A stretch of DNA of 5,651 nt, from assembly GCA_041481485.1 (NCBI GenBank), contig JBGPBY010000484.1, positions 1-5,651 on the forward strand, written 5' to 3'. The notes beneath the pieces are model-generated. The model saw only the letters and a list, made by a program, of their open reading frames with translations, did not search any database and had not been told where the DNA came from. Source of the stretch: JBGPBY01 sp041481485. Its GTDB lineage: Bacteria; Acidobacteriota; Terriglobia; 20CM-2-55-15. Numbering within the stretch: the stretch's first letter is position 1; every line of letters begins with the position of its first letter. A program made the translations under genes and the position numbers. Of this stretch, positions 1 through 5,651 are shown piece after piece.

Positions 1-4
1 GAGT

Positions 5-97
5 CCCCACGGTCGGGGCGGTCTAGGACCCCCCACAATTGCGAGTAGGGCAAGCCTACCAATTGGGGGGCGGTCATAGACCGCCCCTATAGTGGGG
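5..97. repeat. Diverged compound palindrome with a hairpin in its spacer
   Basis: Imperfect inverted arms (5-41 and 60-97) begin and end with CCCCAC/GTGGGG and meet at CAATTG-type inner ends. The right arm contains a perfect 9-bp hairpin GGGGCGGTC-ATA-GACCGCCCC (67-87); the left arm has a decayed version of it (15-34). The spacer holds its own small hairpin, GTAGG-GCAAG-CCTAC (45-59). The GGTC-TAT-GACC core is shared with the elements at 2783 and 4208, but the stem is GGGGC instead of GCGC, and the foot of the right arm is ATAG on the minus strand instead of GTAG. It looks like a different subfamily of the same repeat. It lies 129 bases downstream of the ankyrin stop. The stretch between them (98-226) shows no gene and no convincing terminator. 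Confidence 0.85.
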
Positions 98-226
98 AAT
101 CGCGATTACAGTTTCGAACATACGTTGCTGTATTTAAGAAATGGGGCACTTAGTTATAGTCGAAGGCGCTGAGCAACAGTCGTGATGACGCACGTCAGCC
201 GCCGTGAGAGGCCAGTGCCTCGTAGA

Positions 227-1870
227 CTACTTCTTCGATGCCGCGTCTTGTAGCATAGCGCGAATCTCGGCTGCAGCCGCCGGGTTGACGCCTCCACCCC
301 CAGCGCCGCCACGACCACCGGCTCCGCGCCCCGTAGCGTTGCCTGCGGCAGCAGCAGGCGCCGGAGCTCCACCTCGTCCTCCGCCGATATCACTGCCGGC
401 GCCGGTCAGATCGATCGGCTTCTTGCCGTTGCCATCGACGAGCTCGGGAGTGGCTCCGTTCTCCAGAAGGTAGCGAACCAGGTCCGTCCGTCCCGCCTGT
501 ACCGCTCCGTGGAGAGCCGACGTCCCTTCTTTGTCCTGAAGAGGCATGTAGGAGATCCGCATGGAGTAGGTCCGCGTGCCGGTAACCTGAGCATTCACAT
601 CGGCGCCGTGTTGTATCATCAGATCCAGAATTGTCATATTCGCTGCGGCGCCGCCGCCTCCCCGGCCACCCGGACTAACGCCCGCCGCCACCAGGAATGG
701 CGTGAAACCCATGTCGTTGATGTTCGGGTTAGCGCCCTTGGCCAGGAGAGCTCGAATGAGTTCCATATCGCCAGCTTCGGTTGCGAGATACAACGGTGTG
801 CATCCGGTGTCCTTTTGTTGCTCCCCAAAGCGCCCGCTATTGCCGCCACGGCTGGGGCGATACATGCTCATCTCGGCATTCACATCGACATCCGATGCAA
901 GCAGCCTGTTGATGATGTCCATACTGGAAACAGCCGGGACTGCGCCGCGCCGAACTCCGGCAGCCCCGCGTCCACCGCCTCCGCCGCCTCGTCCACCGCC
1001 GCCGGATTCCTTTCTCTCGACAACGATGTAAAGCGCTGTGCGTCCCCACCAATCCGCGACATGTGGATTCGCGCCACGATCCAACAACAGACTTGCGACA
1101 TCGTTGTGATCGTTATCGAGGGCGACCATCAGCGGAGTGACGCCTTCCGGCGTCGGCACATTCACGTCGGCGCCGGCCCCGATTAGCGCCGCAACGCAGT
1201 CGTAGCAGCCATTACGGGACGCATACAGCAGCGGGGTAAGTCCCCCAACGGGACGAAACTGACCGCGCGGCTCCGAGGAAATCTGGTTTGGCCAGTCCGT
1301 ATATAACGCGCGCGCCTTGACGTTGGCGCCTTTGGAAAGCAGCAGCATTGTCATTTCGGCTGCATTTTTGGGTGCGACGACAGCCCACATCAATGGCGTT
1401 TGGTTTTCGAAGTTCTCCACCGCGTTTACATTAGCGCCGGCTTTGAGCAACATTTCGACGATGGGCAGTTCCCCCGTTTTGATCGCCAACATCAAGGCGG
1501 TCTGGCCGTCCTCGTTCGTGCCCTCGACTCCGGCTCCGGCGTCCAGCAGCATCTTCACCATCCTCGCGTCGGCCAGCTTGACAGCTTCTGCAATCGGGGT
1601 AGATCCGAATTCATTGGTGACATCCACTTTCGCCTTCTTCGCGATCAGCGCGTCGATCAACTCATAGTCGACCTTGTAGACTGCCCAGTGAATTGGCCGC
1701 GTGCCGTCGGGTTGCGCTTCATTGACATCCGCTGCGCCGCTGCGAATCCTATTGAGCGCCACCTCGCGGTTTCCGGCTTGAATGAGATCGGCGAGAGAAG
1801 TCTTGGACTGACCGAGAGTCGGTGCAGCGGCAGCGGTCATACAGAAAACGGCGAAGATGAAACGCTTCAC
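227..1870 (-). CDS. Secreted ankyrin-repeat protein with Gly/Arg-rich insertions
   Basis: 547 residues from a GTG start with a well-spaced AGGAG; stop TAG at 227-229. Longer in-frame starts (ATG at 1891, or about 1981) would overlap the MBL gene and lack a ribosome site. The N-terminus MKRFIFAVFCMTAAAAPTLGQ is a Sec signal peptide with likely cleavage near 21. About 11 ankyrin repeats follow (TPLxxA and LLxxGAxVN signatures), starting near 23, 56, 90, 124, 157, 211, 244, 277, 357, 388 and 450, with a final partial near 483. Several are interrupted: 189-210, a Gly/Arg tract at 289-303, 334-356, GGRGGGG at 401-407 and 430-448. The tail 496-527 is Gly/Ala/Arg-rich and ends in a short predicted helix (AAAAEIRAMLQDAA). 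Ankyrin repeats bind proteins, so this is probably a periplasmic scaffold or partner for the exported products of the cluster (inference). It has no recognisable catalytic domain. Confidence 0.93.
   Translation of the reverse strand: MKRFIFAVFCMTAAAAPTLGQSKTSLADLIQAGNREVALNRIRSGAADVNEAQPDGTRPIHWAVYKVDYELIDALIAKKAKVDVTNEFGSTPIAEAVKLADARMVKMLLDAGAGVEGTNEDGQTALMLAIKTGELPIVEMLLKAGANVNAVENFENQTPLMWAVVAPKNAAEMTMLLLSKGANVKARALYTDWPNQISSEPRGQFRPVGGLTPLLYASRNGCYDCVAALIGAGADVNVPTPEGVTPLMVALDNDHNDVASLLLDRGANPHVADWWGRTALYIVVERKESGGGGRGGGGGGRGAAGVRRGAVPAVSSMDIINRLLASDVDVNAEMSMYRPSRGGNSGRFGEQQKDTGCTPLYLATEAGDMELIRALLAKGANPNINDMGFTPFLVAAGVSPGGRGGGGAAANMTILDLMIQHGADVNAQVTGTRTYSMRISYMPLQDKEGTSALHGAVQAGRTDLVRYLLENGATPELVDGNGKKPIDLTGAGSDIGGGRGGAPAPAAAAGNATGRGAGGRGGAGGGGVNPAAAAEIRAMLQDAASKK
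969..1000. repeat. Short direct repeat inside the Gly/Arg-rich tract of the ankyrin gene
   Basis: The 11-base motif CGTCCACCGCC occurs at 969-979 and again at 990-1000, a 21-base (7-codon) period with GGC/GGT/GGA and CGN codons between. It encodes the GGRGGGGGGRG stretch that interrupts the eighth ankyrin repeat. The in-frame period suggests growth by replication slippage or unequal exchange without breaking the frame. Confidence 0.6.
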
Positions 1871-1875
1871 GTTAT

Positions 1876-1882
1876 CTCTCCT
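1876..1882 (-). promoter_or_regulatory. Ribosome binding site of the ankyrin gene, overlapping the MBL stop codon
   Basis: AGGAGAG on the minus strand; its AGGAG core (1878-1882) is 7 bases upstream of the GTG at 1868-1870 and shares bases with the TAG stop (1881-1883) of the preceding gene. This favours the GTG over the ATG at 1889-1891, which has no Shine-Dalgarno, and points to translational coupling. Confidence 0.8.
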
Positions 1883-2762
1883 AAACGACATCAGGAGCCA
1901 GTTTGTCATGGTGCGCCCAGCATCCTTTGGCCGCGTCGTACAGGAACTTGTACGGATCTTTCCATGTTCGCGCGAGACCATTCAGCACGCCGCCCTCCAG
2001 CATGTCCTTCGGGCCATCACCTGACCGAACCTGTTTGAACAGGCGATCCCGAACCTTCTCCATCATGTCGCGCTCCGCTTTAAATTCTGCTTTCGACATG
2101 ACGGGGCCGTATGCGGGCACGATTCGCGTTTGTTCATTTGCGATTTTCAGGAGGATATCCATCGCATCCACGCGGCCTCCGATCCATGCTCCGGTCAAAT
2201 AATCGAGCGCCGGATCGCGCAACGGCGACGCGACGTCGCCCACCGCAAGAACATTCGCATTCCTGAAGAAGACATAGATGTCGCCATTCGTGTGTGCCAG
2301 GGTCAGGTAGCCGTAGTCGATCTGCTCGCTGCCTGCTTTCAGGGAACCTGTGGTTAGAAACGTCTCGGTGGGACGCGCCGCTTTCGGGCGGGCTTTTTCA
2401 TAGCGTTCTTCGGCCTGAATCCAGTGGTCGGCCGACATCCACTCCAGCGTGCGCTTGTGCGCAATGATTTTTGCGCCCGCCGCCGAGAACAATTCATTGT
2501 TGCCGGTCTGATCGAGGTGATGGTGGGTATTGAAGAGCGTTTGCACTTTGGCCTTCGACCCAAGCGCCGCCATGACCCTGTCGCCCAATTTCGGCGCGCC
2601 GCTATCTACGAGCACCAACCCGTCCGTGAAGGAGAAGGCCACTATATTGACACCGCCGCCGTCGATAACAGCGAGTTTGTCCGTCTGTCCACGAAGCAGC
2701 GACGGGAAACTCAACGCCACCGTTCCGGCCAGCGCAGACTTTAGCAATTCTCTACGATCCAA
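1881..2762 (-). CDS. Tat-exported metallo-beta-lactamase-fold protein with altered zinc site
   Basis: A protein of 293 residues (TTG start chosen for its GGAGG at 6 bases; a TTG two codons upstream at 2768 is the alternative; stop TAG at 1881-1883). The N-terminus DRRELLK plus a hydrophobic stretch ending near LLRGQ is a twin-arginine-type signal. The MBL fold is seen in LVLVDSGAP (about 49-57), the metal motif THHHLDQTG (79-87), AHTNGD (156-161), AVGD (173-176) and VPAYGP (215-220). Compared with canonical HxHxDH...H...D...H, the sixth motif position is Gln85 instead of His, and the last His (usual PGHGP) is Tyr218. First-site ligands His80, His82 and His157, and Asp84 and Asp176, remain. 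Relatives with HxHxEQ-type motifs probably exist in this phylum (from memory). It may bind one metal or act as a non-hydrolytic binding protein; substrate unknown. It lies between the DUF1552 gene and the tightly coupled ankyrin gene, so a periplasmic role with them is likely. Confidence 0.9.
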   Translation of the reverse strand: MDRRELLKSALAGTVALSFPSLLRGQTDKLAVIDGGGVNIVAFSFTDGLVLVDSGAPKLGDRVMAALGSKAKVQTLFNTHHHLDQTGNNELFSAAGAKIIAHKRTLEWMSADHWIQAEERYEKARPKAARPTETFLTTGSLKAGSEQIDYGYLTLAHTNGDIYVFFRNANVLAVGDVASPLRDPALDYLTGAWIGGRVDAMDILLKIANEQTRIVPAYGPVMSKAEFKAERDMMEKVRDRLFKQVRSGDGPKDMLEGGVLNGLARTWKDPYKFLYDAAKGCWAHHDKLAPDVV

Positions 2763-2768
2763 TCTCAA

Positions 2769-2773
2769 CCTCC
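2769..2773 (-). promoter_or_regulatory. Ribosome binding site deciding the MBL-fold gene start
   Basis: GGAGG on the minus strand sits 6 bases upstream of a TTG at 2760-2762 and directly touches an upstream in-frame TTG at 2766-2768. The spacing favours the downstream TTG. No in-frame ATG is nearby. Confidence 0.6.
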
Positions 2774-2782
2774 AATGTCTCC

Positions 2783-2855
2783 CTGTAAGCGCGGTCTATG
2801 ACCGCGCGCGATCCTGAATTGAGCGACTGTGCGCGGTCATAGACCGCGCCTACAG
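2783..2855. repeat. REP/BIME-like compound palindrome, second copy
   Basis: Arms 2783-2807 and 2831-2855 are 25 bases long with a single mismatch, separated by a 23-base spacer (2808-2830). Each arm carries the same hairpin core as the element at 4208-4275, and 28 bases (2828-2855) are identical to 4248-4275. The right arm has the GTAG foot (CTAC at 2850-2853 on the plus strand); the left arm has GTAA (2785-2788), which is the single arm mismatch. The spacer differs from the other copy. In the transcript the element begins at the base following the TAA stop of the DUF1552 gene and ends 9 bases before the GGAGG of the MBL gene, so it may act as an mRNA stabiliser or partial attenuator between the two genes (inference). 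Confidence 0.9.
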
Positions 2856-4193
2856 TTAAATCTCCGCAATAGTCCCTGTGCTATCCCAGAACTTGTCGCG
2901 CTCCACCCCGACCTTCTGAAGCAGCGTCAGGTGGAGATTCGCGATCGGGGTGCGCTCCCTCAGCACGATATGCTGGCCGCCGAGCTTCATCTTGCCGTTG
3001 CCGCCACCGACCAATATGTTCGGCTCCGGGTAGTTGTCGTGCCGATCGCTGTTGCTCATGTTCGATCCATACATGAAGATCGAATGATCGAGCAGCGTTC
3101 CCTGGCCGTCGGGTGTTTCCGCCATATTTTTAACGAATTCCGCGAACTGCTCGAGGTGCCAGGTTTGGATTTTGACCAGCTTGTTGATCCTCTCCAGATC
3201 GTTGGCGTGGTGCGATACGGGATGGAAGGAATCCGGAACACCGATGTGGTTGTAAGTCCGGATGGTGCCTTCCGCGACCATGATGTAGGAAGCCACACGC
3301 GTAAGGTCAGCCCGATAAGCGAGGGCAATCAAGTCGAACATCAAATTCACCTGTTCGGGGAAGGAGTCCAGTTCTCCCACAGGAGCTTCGGGAATTTTGA
3401 GCGCGGAAAGATCTTTCGCCCCCGCCTTCTGCGTACGCCGCTCGATCTCGCGAACGCTTTCGAGATAGCCGTCGAGAACGGCCTTGTCTCTGTTTCCGAG
3501 TTCGCCCTTCAGGCTCTTTGTCCCATCGAGGATCAGATCCAGCAGGCTGTTCGTGCGATTGCCAATTGTCGCGCGTTCGTCCGGCGTGTCGCCCTCACCG
3601 AACAACTGCAGAAAGACCTTTCGCGGATTCGGCTCCATCGGCAACGGTGATTCCGCGTCGCGGAAAGACAAGGTGGAATAATAGCCGCCACCACCTGCAG
3701 CAGACTGCATCGTGGTTTCAGAAGCGACCTCGAGCGATGGCACAGGCGTTTCCTGGCCGATGATTTTCGCGATCACTTGATCGAGAGTCGTGGCCATGTG
3801 CGCGCGCGGAGCGCCGGTATCCGGACGCGTTGCGCTTAGCCATGTTGCGGGAGTAAACGAATGAACCGAGCCCGCCGTCGCGGCGTTCTGCAGATTTCCG
3901 AAAGACGAAACGTATTTCTTGTACGGTTCCAACGACGCCAGGATCGGACTGAGCTTGAAGTTCGCGCCGGAGCCAGAAGGCGTCCACCTATCTAATGACG
4001 GACCATGCGACGTGTTCCCCATGATTGCGCCGTGAGGAATATAGAAGAAACCGGTCCGCAGTTTGGGAACCGCGGCGGTTTGCGCAAGCGCCGTGCCCGC
4101 AGGCACCATCGCATCCAGGAACGGCAGCCCCAACGTAACTCCGGCGGCCTTCAGAACTGCTCTGCGCGAAATATGTTTCTTTGTGATGAACAT
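2856..4193 (-). CDS. Tat-exported DUF1552 (HXXSHH) family protein
   Basis: A complete 445-residue protein of the DUF1552/HXXSHH family (PF07586). The N-terminus has a twin-arginine signal (SRRAVLKAAG at 9-18, a hydrophobic stretch, then ALA-QT at about 36-39), so it should be exported folded. The family motif HPVSHH is at 324-329. The C-terminal part has MYGSNMSNSDRHDNYPEPN (374-392) followed by ILVGGGNG, typical of the family's conserved end and reminiscent of the alkaline-phosphatase-like folds to which such proteins are sometimes related. The ATG at 4191-4193 has AAGGAG 7 bases upstream; the stop is TAA at 2856-2858. It follows the PSCyt3/PSD gene in the same direction, the usual genomic partner of this family, which suggests the two act together outside the cytoplasm. 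Enzymatic activity is not established; the histidine cluster may bind metal (inference). Length and motifs look intact. Confidence 0.95.
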   Translation of the reverse strand: MFITKKHISRRAVLKAAGVTLGLPFLDAMVPAGTALAQTAAVPKLRTGFFYIPHGAIMGNTSHGPSLDRWTPSGSGANFKLSPILASLEPYKKYVSSFGNLQNAATAGSVHSFTPATWLSATRPDTGAPRAHMATTLDQVIAKIIGQETPVPSLEVASETTMQSAAGGGGYYSTLSFRDAESPLPMEPNPRKVFLQLFGEGDTPDERATIGNRTNSLLDLILDGTKSLKGELGNRDKAVLDGYLESVREIERRTQKAGAKDLSALKIPEAPVGELDSFPEQVNLMFDLIALAYRADLTRVASYIMVAEGTIRTYNHIGVPDSFHPVSHHANDLERINKLVKIQTWHLEQFAEFVKNMAETPDGQGTLLDHSIFMYGSNMSNSDRHDNYPEPNILVGGGNGKMKLGGQHIVLRERTPIANLHLTLLQKVGVERDKFWDSTGTIAEI

Positions 4194-4200
4194 GGGCCCT

Positions 4201-4206
4201 CTCCTT
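4201..4206 (-). promoter_or_regulatory. Ribosome binding site of the DUF1552 gene
   Basis: AAGGAG on the minus strand lies 7 bases upstream of the ATG at 4191-4193, which fixes that start. It begins two bases after the end of the palindromic repeat, so folding of the repeat could affect ribosome access. Confidence 0.8.
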
Positions 4207-4207
4207 A

Positions 4208-4275
4208 CTGTAGGCGCGGTCTATGACCGCGCACGCTTTGGATGGATTGTGCGCGGTCATAGACCGCGCCTACAG
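4208..4275. repeat. REP/BIME-like compound palindrome, best copy
   Basis: Two perfect 27-base inverted arms (4208-4234 and 4249-4275) flank a 14-base spacer (4235-4248). Each arm is itself a hairpin, GCGCGGTC-TAT-GACCGCGC, with an 8-bp stem and 3-base loop, and each has GTAG at its outer 5' foot (GTAG at 4210-4213; CTAC at 4270-4273). Two inverted GTAG-footed hairpins is the layout of a bacterial interspersed mosaic element built from REP sequences. The element fills most of the 124-base gap between the cytochrome-like gene and the DUF1552 gene. In the transcript it ends two bases before the Shine-Dalgarno of the DUF1552 gene. The structure is read directly from the sequence; REP identity and mobilisation by a RAYT transposase are inference. 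Confidence 0.9.
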
Positions 4276-4317
4276 CTGTACGGATGCGCTTCGCGCAAAA
4301 GTTTTGAAAATAAATCT

Positions 4318-5651
4318 TCACTTCGCTCCACCCTGCTTACGGAAAGCGTCGCTATTGACGATTCCCAACACGATCGAAGACAGCTTGTAATTATCTTTCG
4401 TGGCTACCCGAACGATGGCGCGAACTTGAGGCATATCGAAATATTCCAACCGGCGGTTGACCGCGTACATCAGCAATCTTTCGGTCACGGTCCGCGCGAA
4501 CACTTCCGGGCGCGCGACCAGTTGCGCCCTTAGTTCCACGACACCGTTGATCGCGACTCCGGTCGGCAGCACCGTGCTGGCATCGATCGGAACGTTGGCC
4601 TGGCTGTCCATCGTCCGCCATTGTCCGATCGCGTCGAAATTTTCCAAAGCCAAGCCGGTCGGATCGATCACACCGTGGCACATCCGGCAACTCGCCTTGT
4701 CGCGATGTTGCTCAAGCCTCGCCCGGACCGTCTTGGGTTGCTCGCCGGCCTTTTGTGAGAGGTCGGTCGCGGTGTCGGGCGGGGGAGGCGTCGGCGGAGT
4801 TCCCATCAGCTTATCGAGCACCCACGCTCCACGCAATACCGGAGATGTGCGGTCGCCATACGAAGTCCGCAGTTGCACGGCAGCCTTGCCCAGCAGGCCG
4901 AAACGCTCCTTATTAGTGAGCGTGACTCTGCGGAACTGCGGGCCCACGACTCCTGAGATACCGTAGTGTTGCGCCAGGCGTTCGTTGAGGAACGTGTGAT
5001 CTGCGGTGAGTAGATCCACAACGCTTCGGTCTTCCGAGAAGAGGCTGCCGATGAAGGCTTCCGTTTCCGTCGAAAAAGCGCGCCGCAGTTGGTCAGCGAG
5101 CGCTGGCTCGGCGAATGCGGGGAACAGCTTCGGGTCGGGGACAACTTGATCCAGAGTGGTGAGGTTCAGCCACTTCATGGCGAAACTGGTGACCAGGCTG
5201 GAGGCCCTGGGATCGGCGAGCATGCGTCTCACCTGTTTCTCTATTACTCCTGGACGGGTCAACCCATTCGCCGAGGCAAGCGTTAAGAGTTCTTCGTCCG
5301 GGCCGGTGTTCCACAGGAAGAAGGAAAGCCGGGAGGCAAGTTCCAAGTCGGTGAGAGCGAACTCGGTATCTGGCGTTGTGCCTTTCGGCCCGCGAATGCT
5401 GCGATACAGAAACTGGGGACTGACCAGCACCGCGGCCACGACTTGTTCAATCCCTTGGTCGAACGTTCCGCCGTCACGGCGTTCCGCTTCATAAAACGGC
5501 ATGAGCCGGTCCATATCTTCCGTCGTGACCGGCCGCCGGAATGCGCGTCGCGCCAGGTTTTCCACGATCTGTCTGGCGCAGGCCGGCTCGGCATTACTTA
5601 TGGCTTCGCGCTGTCGCGCTTGCGCTCCGCCGGCATTTTTCGGATCGCAGA
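4318..5651 (-). CDS. Secreted cytochrome-like PSD/PSCyt protein (DUF1595-DUF1592-DUF1588-DUF1585), 5' end missing
   Basis: This is the C-terminal part (443 complete codons, stop TGA at 4318-4320) of a multi-domain protein found in Planctomycetes, Acidobacteriota and Myxococcota. The frame stays open to the window edge and reads CDPKNAGG...ACARQIVENLARRAFRRPVT, which matches the family, so the GTG at 5565 is internal and not the start. Numbering from the first whole codon, I see a PSD5/DUF1595 segment at about 18-80 (ARRAFRRP, VSPQFLYR), PSD4/DUF1592 at about 97-200 (ELASRLSFFLW, RMLADPRA, KWLNL), PSCyt3/DUF1588 at about 247-346 (RFGLLG, SPVLRGAWVL, PPTPPPPD, DPTGLALENFDAIGQWR) and PSD2/DUF1585 at about 378-440 (TERLLMYAVNRRLEY, IVNSDAFR). 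One c-type heme motif, CRMCH, is encoded at 4675-4689, so a covalent heme is expected and the protein should be exported. The missing N-terminus would normally carry the signal peptide and often a second cytochrome domain. Family function is not established; a redox role next to the HXXSHH partner is inference. The family call is firm. Confidence 0.93.
   Translation of the reverse strand, partial: CDPKNAGGAQARQREAISNAEPACARQIVENLARRAFRRPVTTEDMDRLMPFYEAERRDGGTFDQGIEQVVAAVLVSPQFLYRSIRGPKGTTPDTEFALTDLELASRLSFFLWNTGPDEELLTLASANGLTRPGVIEKQVRRMLADPRASSLVTSFAMKWLNLTTLDQVVPDPKLFPAFAEPALADQLRRAFSTETEAFIGSLFSEDRSVVDLLTADHTFLNERLAQHYGISGVVGPQFRRVTLTNKERFGLLGKAAVQLRTSYGDRTSPVLRGAWVLDKLMGTPPTPPPPDTATDLSQKAGEQPKTVRARLEQHRDKASCRMCHGVIDPTGLALENFDAIGQWRTMDSQANVPIDASTVLPTGVAINGVVELRAQLVARPEVFARTVTERLLMYAVNRRLEYFDMPQVRAIVRVATKDNYKLSSIVLGIVNSDAFRKQGGAK

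Noticed and set aside
5..97. CRISPR array or insertion sequence ends
   Set aside because: There are only inverted arms, no regularly spaced direct repeats with unique spacers, and no transposase gene between or beside any of the copies.
186..197. Palindrome TGACG-CA-CGTCA as an operator
   Set aside because: It lies downstream of a gene with no promoter in view; it is short and could occur by chance.
208..221. Small hairpin GAGGC-CAGT-GCCTC just after the ankyrin stop as a terminator
   Set aside because: The stem is only 5 bp and no T-tract follows on the minus strand, so it does not meet the pattern of a Rho-independent terminator.
509..1186. 225-codon plus-strand frame opposite the ankyrin gene
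   Set aside because: It is antisense to intact ankyrin repeats, has no ribosome site I can support, and shows no family signature.
2829..3650. 273-codon open frame on the plus strand opposite the DUF1552 gene
   Set aside because: It starts inside the palindromic repeat and lies antisense to a gene with clear family motifs; its translation shows no recognisable domain. It is a product of GC-rich codon bias.
4285..4297. Hairpin TGCGC-TTC-GCGCA near an A/T-rich stretch as a terminator of the cytochrome-like gene
   Set aside because: On the minus strand the T-rich run comes before the hairpin, not after it, which is the wrong order for termination in that direction.
4063..4533. 156-codon plus-strand frame running through the 4208-4275 repeat
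   Set aside because: It reads AVYDRAR and RGHRPRLQL from the repeat itself and is otherwise antisense to two real genes. Such repeat-derived peptides are spurious.
5563..5565. GTG as the start of the PSD/PSCyt protein
   Set aside because: The frame continues upstream to the window edge with residues typical of the family (CDPK, ACARQIVENLARRAFRRP), so the gene is cut by the window and this GTG encodes an internal valine.

Overview
The window looks like chromosomal DNA of a GC-rich soil-type bacterium, most plausibly an Acidobacteriota member of the Solibacter/Bryobacter or Vicinamibacter kind. I infer this from the pairing of a PSD/PSCyt cytochrome with a Tat-exported HXXSHH (DUF1552) protein, from the Gly/Arg-rich low-complexity tracts in a secreted ankyrin protein, and from the many GTG/TTG starts. 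Planctomycetes and Myxococcota also carry the first two families, so the assignment is tentative.

All four genes lie on the minus strand and are read from high to low coordinates. The first is the C-terminal 443 residues of a DUF1595-DUF1592-DUF1588-DUF1585 protein with one CXXCH heme site (5651-4318, 5' end outside the window). Next come a DUF1552/HXXSHH protein with a Tat signal (4193-2856), a Tat-exported metallo-beta-lactamase-fold protein lacking two usual zinc ligands (2762-1881), and a secreted ankyrin-repeat protein of 547 residues (1870-227). The last two genes are 10 bases apart, and the Shine-Dalgarno of the ankyrin gene overlaps the MBL stop codon, so they are very probably translationally coupled. 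All three complete proteins carry export signals and the first belongs to a secreted family, so the cluster probably works outside the cytoplasm. Its substrate is unknown.

Each of the three longer non-coding gaps (1-226, 2769-2855, 4194-4317) holds a compound palindrome: two inverted copies of a small hairpin around a core like GCGCGGTCTATGACCGCGC. The two best copies carry GTAG at the foot of the hairpin, the arrangement known from REP/BIME elements mobilised by RAYT transposases. One copy begins at the base after a stop codon and another ends next to a Shine-Dalgarno. No RNA gene, CRISPR array, insertion sequence or convincing promoter or Rho-independent terminator was found.
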